DNA of 64,000 bases from Kibdelosporangium aridum. GTDB taxonomy: Bacteria; Actinomycetota; Actinomycetes; Mycobacteriales; Pseudonocardiaceae. The number at the start of each line of letters is the position of its first letter. The first letter of the stretch is position 1. This document shows, piece by piece, positions 7,960 through 17,140 of the stretch. Where the stretch lies: assembly GCF_900176515.1 (NCBI RefSeq), contig NZ_FWXV01000001.1:372001-436000 (forward strand). Direction: 5' to 3'. The notes under the pieces were generated by a model. The model was not told the origin of the DNA, ran no database searches, and saw only the letters and a program-made list of their open reading frames with translations. Both the position numbers and the translations under genes were made by a program.

Positions 7960-10562
7960 CTGCTGTCCATCGCACGATCGCCGTCGTCGACGTCGAAGGT
8001 TTCGGCGACGACCGGCGCACGAACCCTGTCCAAGTCACGGTCAGGAAAGGACTGTACGAGGCCCTGCGACGGGCGTTCGACGACACCGGCATCCCGTGGA
8101 CGCAGTGCTACACAGAAGATCGGGGCGACGGGGTATTCATACTGGGGCCGACGGATGTGCCGAAAAGCCTGTTCGTTGAATCATTGCCACTGGCGTTGGT
8201 CAAGGAGCTGCGGCGGCACAACGCGGCCCAGCCGGAGCAGGCAAGGATCCGGCTACGACTTGCCTTGCACGCCGGAGAGGTAGTGCACGACGCCCATGGC
8301 GTCACTGGCAAAGCCTTAAACCTGGCGTTCCGGTTATGCGATGCGCCGCCGCTCAAAGCCGCGTTGGCCGCGTCCCCCGGCCTGCTCGCGGTGATCAGCT
8401 CGGAATGGTTCTACGAGGAGGTCGTGCGCAACAGCCCAGCCGCCGAACCGGCCAGCTACCGTCAGGTTCAGGTGGGGGTGAAGGAGACCACGACACACGG
8501 CTGGATCTGCTTGCCTGATCACCCTTACCGCGCGCCCGAACCAGCCGGAGCGGTACCGCGTCAGCTACCTTCGGGTACGCCACATTTTGTTGGCCGTGAA
8601 CAAGAACTCGCCCGGCTCGACGAGCTGGTCAACGGTGCGGCGATCGTGGCGATCAACGGTGCGCCGGGCGTCGGCAAGACGGCGTTGGCGGTGCACTGGG
8701 GACATCGGGTGCGTGACCAGTTCCCGGACGGTCAGCTGTACATCGACCTGCGCGGCTTCGACATCAGCGGGACGGTGGTCCAACCAGTCGACGCGATCCG
8801 TGGTTTCCTCGACGCGTTCGACGTGCCGCCAGATCGGATACCGCCGACGCCGGAAGGGCAAGCCGCGCTGTACCGTCGTGTGGTCGCCCGGCGACGGCTG
8901 TTGATCGTGCTCGACAACGCCCGCGATGTCGAGCAGGTCCGGGCATTGTTGCCGGGGAGTTCGACGTGCGTCGTGGTGGTGACCAGCCGCAACCAGCTGG
9001 TGGATCTGATCACCTGGGAAGGTGCTCGCCCGGTGAACCTCGGCGAGTTCGCGGTGCTGGAAGCCAAAGCACTTGTGGTCCGGCGGATCGGTGCGCATCG
9101 CGTCGACGCCGAGCCGGAAGCCTTGGTGCATCTGATCGACCGCTGTGCGCGGGTCCCGCTCGCGATCGCGATGATGGCCGCCCGCCTCGAGCTCAACCCA
9201 GCGCTGACCGTCCGGATGCTGGCCGACGAACTGGCGGACGAAGCGACTCGGCTCGACGCACTGGATCGCCTGCGCAGCGTGTTCGCGGCCTCGTACCAAC
9301 AGCTCGGTCCCACGGCGGCCCTAGTGTTCCGCTTGCTTGGCCTGCACCCCGGGTCGCGGATCTCGACACCAGCGGTGGCGAGTCTCGCGGGAATACCGAT
9401 TGCCGAAGCCAAAGCGGCCATGACCGAGTTGGTGCACGGCCACCTGGTCATGGAAGTCACTCCCGGCTGCTTCGCCTTCCATGACCTCTTACGCAGCTAT
9501 GCCGCGAACGAGGTGAACAACACCGACACCGAGACAATCCGACGCGCGGCCGTCCACCGATTGCTGGACTACTACTTGCACACCGGGTTCGCTGCCAATT
9601 CGTTCACCATCACCGCCTACCACGATGTCGTCGTCGACGACCAGCCTCAACCCGGTGTCACGGTCACCCTTATCCAGCACGCGAAGCAGGCCAAAGACTG
9701 GCTGGCCGACGAGTACCGCACAGTGTTGTTGCTGGCTCGGCTGGCGCACGAGTTCGGCTTCGACATCCACGCATGGAAACTTCCATGGGCGATCGGTTCC
9801 TTCCTGGAGTGGAACGGTCACTGGCACGACCTCATCGCGATCCGCGAGACGATGGAAGCCGCCATCGATCGTCTGCACGACGACTTCGCCCACGAACGCG
9901 TGCATCTGATGCTCGGGTGGATGTACAGCCGCGTCGAGGAATGCGACGAAGCCCACCGGCACACGCGAATAGCGCTCGACTACAGCCGCAAGGCAGGTGA
10001 CCACTTCGGCGAAGCCGCATGCCATTTCGTGCTCGCCATGACGTATGGCCTTGAGCAGAACCAAGAGCAGGCATTCCACCACGCAAACCAGACCCTGGAG
10101 TACTTCGAACGCGCCCAAGACGGCCCGTGGCAGGCACGAACTCACCGGCTGTACGCCTGGGCATGCAGCCGCGTGGAGCGTTATCAGGACGCAGTTGACC
10201 ACTGCGCACAGGGCCTGCGGTTGTTGCGGCAGTCAAGCGGAAGCCATTACGAGGTCGCGGCGCTCGAAGGCCTCTACGGCTGGGCGCTGAGCCGCCTTGG
10301 CATGCATCGAGAGGCCGTCGACCACTACACCAACGCGACTGTGCTGTACCAGGAACTCACAGACGTCCACAACGAGGCCGAGGTATTGCGGCGGTTGGGC
10401 GACACTCTTTTCACCGCTGGAGATGTGGCCGGCGCCAGAGCCACTTGGGAGAAGGCACTGGCTCTTGTCGACAGGCCCAATCTGTCCGATGTGGAGCGGA
10501 TACAGCGGAGGTTGACCAACCGGCTGGAAGGCTGGGGCGACACCGTTCGCCACGGCGCATAG
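7956..10562 (+). CDS. Cyclase-like / NB-ARC / TPR protein (STAND NTPase)
   Basis: An 868-residue multidomain protein. Residues 1-190 resemble a class III nucleotide cyclase homology domain: VDVEGFGD with D12, DRGDGVFIL with D58, and the G-x-x-x-N-x-A-x-R-L helix. An NB-ARC ATPase follows, with the P-loop GAPGVGKT at about 235-242, Walker B LLIVLDNA, and the sensor strand VVVVTSRN. The last 300 residues are TPR-like helices. STAND proteins oligomerise when a ligand meets the sensor repeats and then switch on an effector. Whether the cyclase-like domain makes a cyclic nucleotide is uncertain. It overlaps the RES gene by 4 bases and closes the operon; the next gene is convergent, 33 bases away. 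Confidence 0.87.
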   Translation: MTAVHRTIAVVDVEGFGDDRRTNPVQVTVRKGLYEALRRAFDDTGIPWTQCYTEDRGDGVFILGPTDVPKSLFVESLPLALVKELRRHNAAQPEQARIRLRLALHAGEVVHDAHGVTGKALNLAFRLCDAPPLKAALAASPGLLAVISSEWFYEEVVRNSPAAEPASYRQVQVGVKETTTHGWICLPDHPYRAPEPAGAVPRQLPSGTPHFVGREQELARLDELVNGAAIVAINGAPGVGKTALAVHWGHRVRDQFPDGQLYIDLRGFDISGTVVQPVDAIRGFLDAFDVPPDRIPPTPEGQAALYRRVVARRRLLIVLDNARDVEQVRALLPGSSTCVVVVTSRNQLVDLITWEGARPVNLGEFAVLEAKALVVRRIGAHRVDAEPEALVHLIDRCARVPLAIAMMAARLELNPALTVRMLADELADEATRLDALDRLRSVFAASYQQLGPTAALVFRLLGLHPGSRISTPAVASLAGIPIAEAKAAMTELVHGHLVMEVTPGCFAFHDLLRSYAANEVNNTDTETIRRAAVHRLLDYYLHTGFAANSFTITAYHDVVVDDQPQPGVTVTLIQHAKQAKDWLADEYRTVLLLARLAHEFGFDIHAWKLPWAIGSFLEWNGHWHDLIAIRETMEAAIDRLHDDFAHERVHLMLGWMYSRVEECDEAHRHTRIALDYSRKAGDHFGEAACHFVLAMTYGLEQNQEQAFHHANQTLEYFERAQDGPWQARTHRLYAWACSRVERYQDAVDHCAQGLRLLRQSSGSHYEVAALEGLYGWALSRLGMHREAVDHYTNATVLYQELTDVHNEAEVLRRLGDTLFTAGDVAGARATWEKALALVDRPNLSDVERIQRRLTNRLEGWGDTVRHGA

Positions 10563-10595
10563 GGTCCCCCACAAATCCACCAGTATCCAGCCAGA

Positions 10596-11036
10596 TCAAG
10601 ACCTTCGAGTAGCTTCGACTGCGGCGACGAGTTCCTTGAGTTGGCCACGGGCCTCGGCGGCGGACAGGTGGTCGAAGTAGTCGCGGGACTCGACGATTTC
10701 GCCGTTGCGTACCCGGAGTACGAAGATCGCTGGCACTGCGAACGGTTCGCCGGTGTCGGTGTTGGTTCCTCGATACTCGAACTCGGCGACGATGACCTCG
10801 GGGTCGGTTGTTTCGTGGATTGTGATGTTGGCAGGTCTGCGGCGCAGGCGGGGAGTCGCGTCGGTTGGTGTGAAGTGCTTGCGCAGTTCGTCGCGGGTGC
10901 GCAGGGCGGGCTGTCGGAGTGGGTCGAACGGGTGCACGACGTGGGTTTGTTCCGCATAGAGGCCTGGCAGTTCGTCCCATCGGCCGTCCGCGACACCGTT
11001 GACCAGCGCAAGGAAGACATCTCTTGGGCTTGGCAC
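10596..11036 (-). CDS. SnoaL-like (NTF2 fold) small protein
   Basis: A 146-residue protein of the SnoaL/NTF2-like type. It begins VPSPRDVFLALVNGV, then has WDELPGLYAEQTHVVHP and ends with a strand carrying FVLRVRNGEIVESRDYFDH. Members are small cone-shaped proteins that act as cyclases, isomerases or ligand binders, so the substrate cannot be named. The GTG start at 11036 is supported by AGGAG 6 bases upstream. It is divergent from a TetR regulator, with a perfect inverted repeat between them, so repression by that TetR protein is likely. Confidence 0.82.
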   Translation of the reverse strand: MPSPRDVFLALVNGVADGRWDELPGLYAEQTHVVHPFDPLRQPALRTRDELRKHFTPTDATPRLRRRPANITIHETTDPEVIVAEFEYRGTNTDTGEPFAVPAIFVLRVRNGEIVESRDYFDHLSAAEARGQLKELVAAVEATRRS

Positions 11037-11063
11037 GGGCTTCTCCTGTCTCGAGGGTAATAT

Positions 11064-11081
11064 CCGGAGTCGTGACTCCGG
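11064..11081. promoter_or_regulatory. Perfect 8-2-8 inverted repeat, candidate TetR operator
   Basis: CCGGAGTC-GT-GACTCCGG lies midway between the SnoaL-like and TetR genes, which are divergent. A third half-site, GGAGTC, follows at 11091-11096. Size, symmetry and position fit an autoregulatory TetR operator controlling both promoters. Binding is inferred. Confidence 0.6.
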
Positions 11082-11117
11082 CGACGATACGGAGTCTTCA
11101 CTTCGGATGTCAACGGG

Positions 11118-11684
11118 ATGGAGCCGATGGGTAGCCGGGTGCAACGGGTCGACGCGCGCACCAATCGTGCCCGCATCCTGGACGTCGCCGAAGAGGTCTT
11201 CGGCAAGGGCGGCGAGTCTGCTTCCACCGAGGAGGTGGCCCGGCTGGCCGGGGTTGGCATCGCCACGGTCTTCCGGCACTTTCCCACCAAAGCGGCGCTG
11301 TTGGAGGCCGTCCTCGTCCGGCGGTTCGACCGGCTGCGTGAACAGGCAGAAGCACTCCTTGACGCTGACGACCCGGGATCGGCGTTCTTCGAATTCTTCA
11401 GTCACCTTGTCGCCGACGCGGCAACGAAGATCGCCATCGCGGAGGCTCTGCTCGATGCCGGGGGCGACAGCGAGGCTGCCGCGCAGGCCTCGAAAAGATT
11501 GCGGCAGGCGGTCGGCACCCTGCTGGAACGCGCACAGCAAGCCGGCGCTGTCCGCGCCGACGTCGAACTGCCCGAGGTCTATGCCTTGCTGGTCGGCACA
11601 TCGCGAGCGGCTGCCCGCGGCAACCTCGACCAGCAGGTGACGCAACGCATGCTCGCCATCGTCTTCGATGGCCTCGCGCCCTAA
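11118..11684 (+). CDS. TetR/AcrR family transcriptional regulator
   Basis: A 188-residue regulator with an N-terminal helix-turn-helix (RARILDVAEEVFGK ... TEEVARLAGVGIATVFRHF, residues about 18-62) and a ligand-binding C-terminal domain similar to TetR_C members with an FFSHLV segment. ATG at 11118 or 11127 is possible, and neither has a strong ribosome-binding site. It is divergent from the SnoaL-like gene and probably represses it and itself through the repeat at 11064-11081. Its stop overlaps the stop of the convergent histidine kinase gene by 4 bases. The ligand is unknown. Confidence 0.9.
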   Translation: MEPMGSRVQRVDARTNRARILDVAEEVFGKGGESASTEEVARLAGVGIATVFRHFPTKAALLEAVLVRRFDRLREQAEALLDADDPGSAFFEFFSHLVADAATKIAIAEALLDAGGDSEAAAQASKRLRQAVGTLLERAQQAGAVRADVELPEVYALLVGTSRAAARGNLDQQVTQRMLAIVFDGLAP

Positions 11685-13093
11685 GGGACAGCGGGAAAAC
11701 GGGCGACGAAAAGGGCGCCGGTCGGACTGTCCTCAACGGTCAGGGTGCCGCCGTGGCGGGTGGCGATGCCGCGGGCGATGGTCAGGCCGAGACCTGAGCC
11801 GCCGGAGTCACGGGTGCGGGCGTCGTCGAGGCGGGTGAATCGCTCGAAGACGCGTTCACGGTCCTCCGGCGCGATTCCTGGGCCGTCGTCGAGGACTTCG
11901 AGGACGACAGACAACTCCTCCACGCGGACGGTCACCGTCACGGTGGAGCGTGCGTGACGCGTGGCGTTGTCGACGAGGTTGCGCAGCAGGCGTTCCAGTT
12001 GTGACGCGTTGCCATGGACGAACGCTTGCTCGGGCACGATGCAGGTTACCTGGGGCCGGAATTCCTCGACCAACGCGGCGAGGTCGACGAGCGTGTCCAT
12101 CGGGACGGAACTGTTGTCGTTCACGGCGAGCAGCAACAGGTCCGCAGTGAGGTCCTGGAGGCGTTCGATGTCCTGAAGGGACTGCCGGGCAACCTCCGGC
12201 CAGTCCGCCCGGTCCGCGTGGGCCAAGGCGACCTCCAATCCGGCGCGCAGATTCGTCAGCGGGCTGCGGAGTTCGTGGCTGGCGTCCGCGACGAACTGTT
12301 GTTGTCGATGGTGGAATGCCTCCAGTCTGTCCAAAGTGGCGTTGGTCGTCCTGGCCAGCTTGGCTATCTCGTCGCGGGAGCGGGGGACGGGCACACGGCG
12401 GTCCAGGTTGTGTTCGCTGACCCCGGCGAGTTCGCGGCGGATCGCCTCGACTGGCCGGAGTGTGCGGCCGGTGACGAACCAGGCGAGACCGGCGACGAAC
12501 ACCACGGCCAAAGGCAGGATGAAACGGAGGCTCCTGTTGAACACCGTCTCGGTTCTGATCGCATCCCAAGGGAGTACGAACATGTACACCGTGAGCCGAT
12601 ACGTTGCCATACTGGTGGAAGGCTCAGCAGGGGCCAGGTCTCCCGTTCGGCCCAACGGTTCCACGAGCCGCGCGGGAACGCCGGAGACCACCGTGCCCAA
12701 CACCGTGTAGGTCCGGTTCTCAGCCCAATCCGGATGCGTGGGCGACCGCAGCGCGGTTTTGGTCTCCCAAACACCAGACGCGTCGGCTGGAGCGGGCGGC
12801 AGGCCCGGCCAGGCCGGATCGATTCGTGCGATGAAGCTGCTGCGCACAACGGATTGCCCGGGATCGGTGACCACCTCGTATCCGGCGTCGCCGGTGACGG
12901 CGACGTTCACCGAGTGACCGGTGCGATAAGCGTCCGTGATCCGGCTGAGTTCCAGCTCCGCCTTGGTCTTGGCGGAACCCAGCACAGTGTCGACCATGTA
13001 CTCCCGCAGCCCCAGCACACCAAGGGCGAAAACTCCCAGACAGGCCACTGTCGCGGTCAGCGCCGCACTCGCCCGCATCGACGCGGGCCACAA
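11681..13093 (-). CDS. Sensor histidine kinase, HAMP type
   Basis: A transmembrane two-component kinase of about 470 residues. Membrane helices lie near residues 8-28 and 187-206, enclosing an extracytoplasmic sensor of about 155 residues. A HAMP linker follows, then the phosphoacceptor H273 in ASHELRSPL, and the ATPase domain with N box LVDNATRHA, DDGPGIA and GSGLGL. The start is uncertain. TTG at 13093 directly follows the response-regulator stop and has GAGG 6 bases upstream. GTG at 13123 would overlap that gene by 29 bases without such a site. It pairs with the upstream response regulator and the divergent ABC exporter. Confidence 0.92.
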   Translation of the reverse strand: MWPASMRASAALTATVACLGVFALGVLGLREYMVDTVLGSAKTKAELELSRITDAYRTGHSVNVAVTGDAGYEVVTDPGQSVVRSSFIARIDPAWPGLPPAPADASGVWETKTALRSPTHPDWAENRTYTVLGTVVSGVPARLVEPLGRTGDLAPAEPSTSMATYRLTVYMFVLPWDAIRTETVFNRSLRFILPLAVVFVAGLAWFVTGRTLRPVEAIRRELAGVSEHNLDRRVPVPRSRDEIAKLARTTNATLDRLEAFHHRQQQFVADASHELRSPLTNLRAGLEVALAHADRADWPEVARQSLQDIERLQDLTADLLLLAVNDNSSVPMDTLVDLAALVEEFRPQVTCIVPEQAFVHGNASQLERLLRNLVDNATRHARSTVTVTVRVEELSVVLEVLDDGPGIAPEDRERVFERFTRLDDARTRDSGGSGLGLTIARGIATRHGGTLTVEDSPTGALFVARFPAVP

Positions 13094-13094
13094 C

Positions 13095-13763
13095 CTAATC
13101 CTCAAGGCGGTACCCCACGCCACGAACCGTGGTGATCGTGTTACGCCCGAACGGTGCGTCTATCTTGCGCCGCAACGTGCTGATGTAGACCTCGACGATG
13201 TTCGGGTCGCCGTCGAACGCCATGTCCCACACCTGGTCGATTATGTCTTGTTTGGACAGAACCTGGCCTGCGTGCCGGGCAAGGCATTCCAGCACAGCGA
13301 ACTCCTTGGCGGTCAACGGGATGGCCTGGGTGGCGCGATGGCACGTGCGTTTCGCTGAGTCAACGGTCAGGTCACCGACCGAGATCCGGGCCGAGCTGCC
13401 GATCGGGCCCCGGCGCATCAGGACCCGGAGCCGGGCGGTGAGGACAAGGTAGGAGAACGGCTTGCGCAGAAAGTCGTCCGCGCCGGTGTCCAGAGCTTCG
13501 GCTTCGTCGTATTCGCCGTCCTTGGCCGTCAGCATCAGGATCGGCGTATGGTTGCCGCGCTTGCGCAGTTCCGCGCAGACTTTGTAACCGTTCATCCCCG
13601 GCAGCATGATATCCAGGATGATCACCTGGTACGGGTGCTGCTCGGCCAGCCGCAGCCCGTCAAGGCCGTTGCCGGCGACGTCGACGGCGTACCCGTCGGC
13701 CTCCAGGCCCCACTGCAACGTGTCGGCGAGCCGCTTCTCGTCCTCCACAACCAGTACCCGCAT
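13095..13763 (-). CDS. OmpR/PhoB family response regulator
   Basis: A 222-residue regulator. The receiver domain has the acidic pair E7/D8, phosphoacceptor D51 in IILDIMLPG, and the conserved Lys in MLTAKDG. The winged-helix domain ends VRGVGYRLED, typical of OmpR-type proteins. It is the first gene of the two-component operon and divergent from the ABC exporter genes. Repeats at 13796-13834 lie in the shared promoter region at the 10-11 base spacing favoured by this family, so it probably controls the exporter and itself. Confidence 0.94.
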   Translation of the reverse strand: MRVLVVEDEKRLADTLQWGLEADGYAVDVAGNGLDGLRLAEQHPYQVIILDIMLPGMNGYKVCAELRKRGNHTPILMLTAKDGEYDEAEALDTGADDFLRKPFSYLVLTARLRVLMRRGPIGSSARISVGDLTVDSAKRTCHRATQAIPLTAKEFAVLECLARHAGQVLSKQDIIDQVWDMAFDGDPNIVEVYISTLRRKIDAPFGRNTITTVRGVGYRLED

Positions 13764-13795
13764 AACAGCGATCTTCCCAGATGGACAAACGGGCG

Positions 13796-13834
13796 CCTGA
13801 AGAGATTTTCAGGCTGTTTCAGGTTGCGTTCAGC
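13796..13834. promoter_or_regulatory. Candidate response-regulator boxes (TTCAGG repeats)
   Basis: TTTCAGG at 13807-13813 and 13817-13823, and GTTCAGC at 13828-13834, are direct repeats 10 and 11 bases apart. CCTGAA at 13796-13801 forms an inverted partner of the first. Helical-turn spacing of direct repeats is characteristic of OmpR-family dimer sites. The region lies between the divergent regulator and exporter genes. Confidence 0.5.
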
Positions 13835-13848
13835 GCCCAGTCGGCACC

Positions 13849-13873
13849 CTTTCGCTGAACGAACCAGCGAAAG
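13849..13873 (+). promoter_or_regulatory. Leader hairpin overlapping the ribosome-binding site of the ABC ATPase gene
   Basis: CTTTCGCTG (13849-13857) and CAGCGAAAG (13865-13873) are perfect 9-base complementary arms around a 7-base loop. The 3' arm runs into the AAAGGA Shine-Dalgarno sequence in front of ATG 13881. Folding of the transcript could limit translation. It may alternatively be a DNA operator. Confidence 0.4.
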
Positions 13874-13880
13874 GACCAGC

Positions 13881-14605
<725 letters not shown>

Positions 14606-14606
<1 letters not shown>

Positions 14607-17038
14607 TGCTGAGGGTAGTTCTGGCCGGGCTCAAGGCCCGGACCGCGAGGCTGATCCTGTGCATGGTCGCGATCGCGCTGGGAGTCACGTTCGTGACCGG
14701 CGCGATGGTCCTCGCCGACGCCATGAAGGCGGAACTGCGTGCGCAAGCGGCCGCGAGCGTGCGCAATGTGGACGTCATGGTCACGGCCAGCAGCAAGCCG
14801 CTGGAAGCCACGGCGTTGGACACTGTTCGCGGGCTTCCCGGAGTGGCTGCGGCGGACTGGCGGGACACGGCGCCGACTCCGATCGTCGAGGGCCGTACGG
14901 TCAAGTCCGCCGGCGCGACTTCGCTGCCGGCCGACGACCAGCTCCGCCCGTTCGACCTCGTTCAAGGCCGCTATCCGGCCAACGCGGCGGAGGTCGCGGT
15001 GAATGAGCGCGCTGGCTACGAGGTCGGCAAGCAAGTGACGCTGCTTGTGAACCAGCAGCAAAGGCCCTTCACCGTCGTCGGCAAGATCAAACCCTTGGTC
15101 ACCAGTGCGAACCTGGGCGGCGGCGGAATCCAGGTGACGCTGTTGCCTGAAGTGTTGCCAAGCGATGAGCACGGCCAGATAGTGGTGCGAGCGGCGCCGA
15201 ACACGAGTCGCCAAGCCCTGGTGAACGCGATCGACAGCGCGCTGCCCGGCGCCAAGGTCCAGACCGGAGCCCAGGTGGCGGCGCAACTCGTGCGCGAAAC
15301 CCCGGCAGGCTCGGACGGTCTCAGTGATTTCCTGACCGCGTTCGCCGTATTGGCGTCGGCCGTGGCCGTTCTGGTCATCCACAACACGTTCACCATCCTC
15401 ATCGCCCAGCGCTCCAGCGAGCTGGCGCTGCTGCGCTGTATCGGGGCGGGTAGGCGGCAGGTGTTCGTTGGCGTGGTGGGGGAGGCCCTCGCGATGGGCG
15501 TTCTGGCCTCGTTGCTGGGATTCCTCACCGGACTGGGGCTTTCGGCCGCGCTCCAGGGCTCGCTCGGCGACGAGGTGTACATGCCGATCACAGTGCGCAC
15601 GATCGGTGCGGCGTTCGCCGTTGGCGTGTTGGTGACCCTGTTCGCTGCAGTCCTCCCGGCCCGCCGAGCCACGGCTGTCTCACCGATCGCCGCCCTGCGA
15701 GCATTGCCGGACGGCGATGTGCAGCGCACAAGCAAGAAACGCACGGTCGTGGCCGTGGTGTTGCTCGCGCTGGGTGTGCTGGCCGCGATCGTGGGTGTCC
15801 CCAACGGCCAGGACGGCGCCGCGATCGTCGGCATGGGCATCTTGGCGTTCCTGGGTGCGGTGCTCGCGCTCGGACCTGTCCTAGTTGGACCGTTCGTACG
15901 GGCGCTGGGAGCGTTGCCGCGCCGAATGTTCGGTACGACTGCCGCTATCGCGACCGCGAATGCGGATCGCAATCCCAAGCGGACAGCGGCGACCACGGCC
16001 GCGCTCACCATCGGCCTGATGGTCGTCATCCTGGTGACAACGGTGACCGCCAGCGTCGAGCAGAGCACGAACGACTCCCTCGACAAGCAGTTCGTCGCGG
16101 ATTATTCGGTCGCCTCGGCGGTTGCCGGCCAGCCACTGCCCGAGTCCCTGGTGACACGTCTGGCTGAAGTGGCCACGACGACTCCCATGTACTCCTCCTC
16201 GGTGAACCTGAACCCGGCTGGCGGAGCTTCAATGACCGGAGTTCAGGGCGATGTGGTGGGCACACTGCTGCGGCCGACCGTGGTCAGCGGCTCGCTTGAC
16301 CGGATCGGACCCGGGGAGATCGCGGTCAGCCAGGAGTTCGCCACGCAGACAGGCCTGACGGTCGGATCGACCGTGACGGCCGATCGTAAGGTGCCGCTGA
16401 CGGTCACCGCCATTTACGAAGCCACCACCGGCCCGGGCGTCGACATCGGACTCACCATGGTGGACCTGAGCACAGTGCGCGTTCTGGAGACGAATTTCCG
16501 GGGCTACGACACGATCTTGGTCAAACTCAAGCCCGGTGTCACCGCGGCACAGCTCGAGCAGGTCGCCGCCACGTCACCGCTGGCCCAGATGCGCGACATC
16601 GCCCAGCTCAGGGCCCAGATGACCGAGTCGCTGCGGGACACCCTCGCGGTGTTGTGGGCACTGATCGGGCTGGCCGTCGTGGTGGCTCTGGCCGGTATCG
16701 CGAACACGCTGTCACTGTCTGTTCTGGAACGCACCAGGGAATCCGCGTTGCTCCGGGCGCTCGGCCTGACCAGGGAAGGCCTGGCGGGCACACTGATCAT
16801 CGAGGCGGGCCTGATGACCGGCGTCGGCGCGATTCTTGGGCTGGTCCTGGGGATTGGCGGCGCGTGGTTGATCGTGTTGACCGCGTCGACAGCCGCCGCG
16901 CCGATCACGCTGACTGTCCCAGTTGTACAGATAGCAGTCCTGCTCGCGGCCGCGGTCCTCGCGGCACCGTTGGCGACCCTGCTACCGGCCCGCAAGGCCG
17001 CGAAGGGGCACGTCACGGACGGTCTGACGGTCGCGTGA
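14606..17038 (+). CDS. FtsX-like ABC transporter permease
   Basis: An 810-residue permease with two FtsX repeats. It has an N-terminal helix (LILCMVAIALGVTFVTGAMV), a long extracytoplasmic MacB-like domain, three helices around 255-370, a central helix pair, a second extracytoplasmic domain and three final helices ending near LATLLPARKAAKG. This is the layout of permeases that move substrates in the outer leaflet or periplasm-like space by mechanotransmission. Its ATG overlaps the TGA of the ATPase gene by one base (TGATG at 14604-14608). No accessory gene follows in the operon. Confidence 0.93.
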
Positions 17039-17098
17039 AACGGAGTTATAGCCCAATCGGGCAGCAAGAGCGGTGGTCAGCGGCCAAAAGGGCGATTT

Positions 17099-17111
17099 CC
17101 CGCCAGGCGGG
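17099..17111. promoter_or_regulatory. Short palindrome upstream of the AraC gene
   Basis: CCCGCC-A-GGCGGG is a 13-base palindrome about 30 bases before the AraC start, in the 100-base gap after the permease gene. It may be an autoregulatory site, but short GC palindromes arise easily at this base composition. Confidence 0.2.
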
Positions 17112-17140
17112 GCATCGAAACCGCACGTAGCGTGGCGTAC

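Noticed and set aside
1-10562. Genomic island or prophage boundary around the conflict genes
   Set aside because: No integrase, tRNA, attachment repeat or change in base composition is visible at the right edge; the left edge is outside the window.
12014-13135. 373-residue plus-strand open frame inside the kinase/regulator region
   Set aside because: Antisense to clear HisKA/ATPase and receiver domains; composition typical of a shadow frame.
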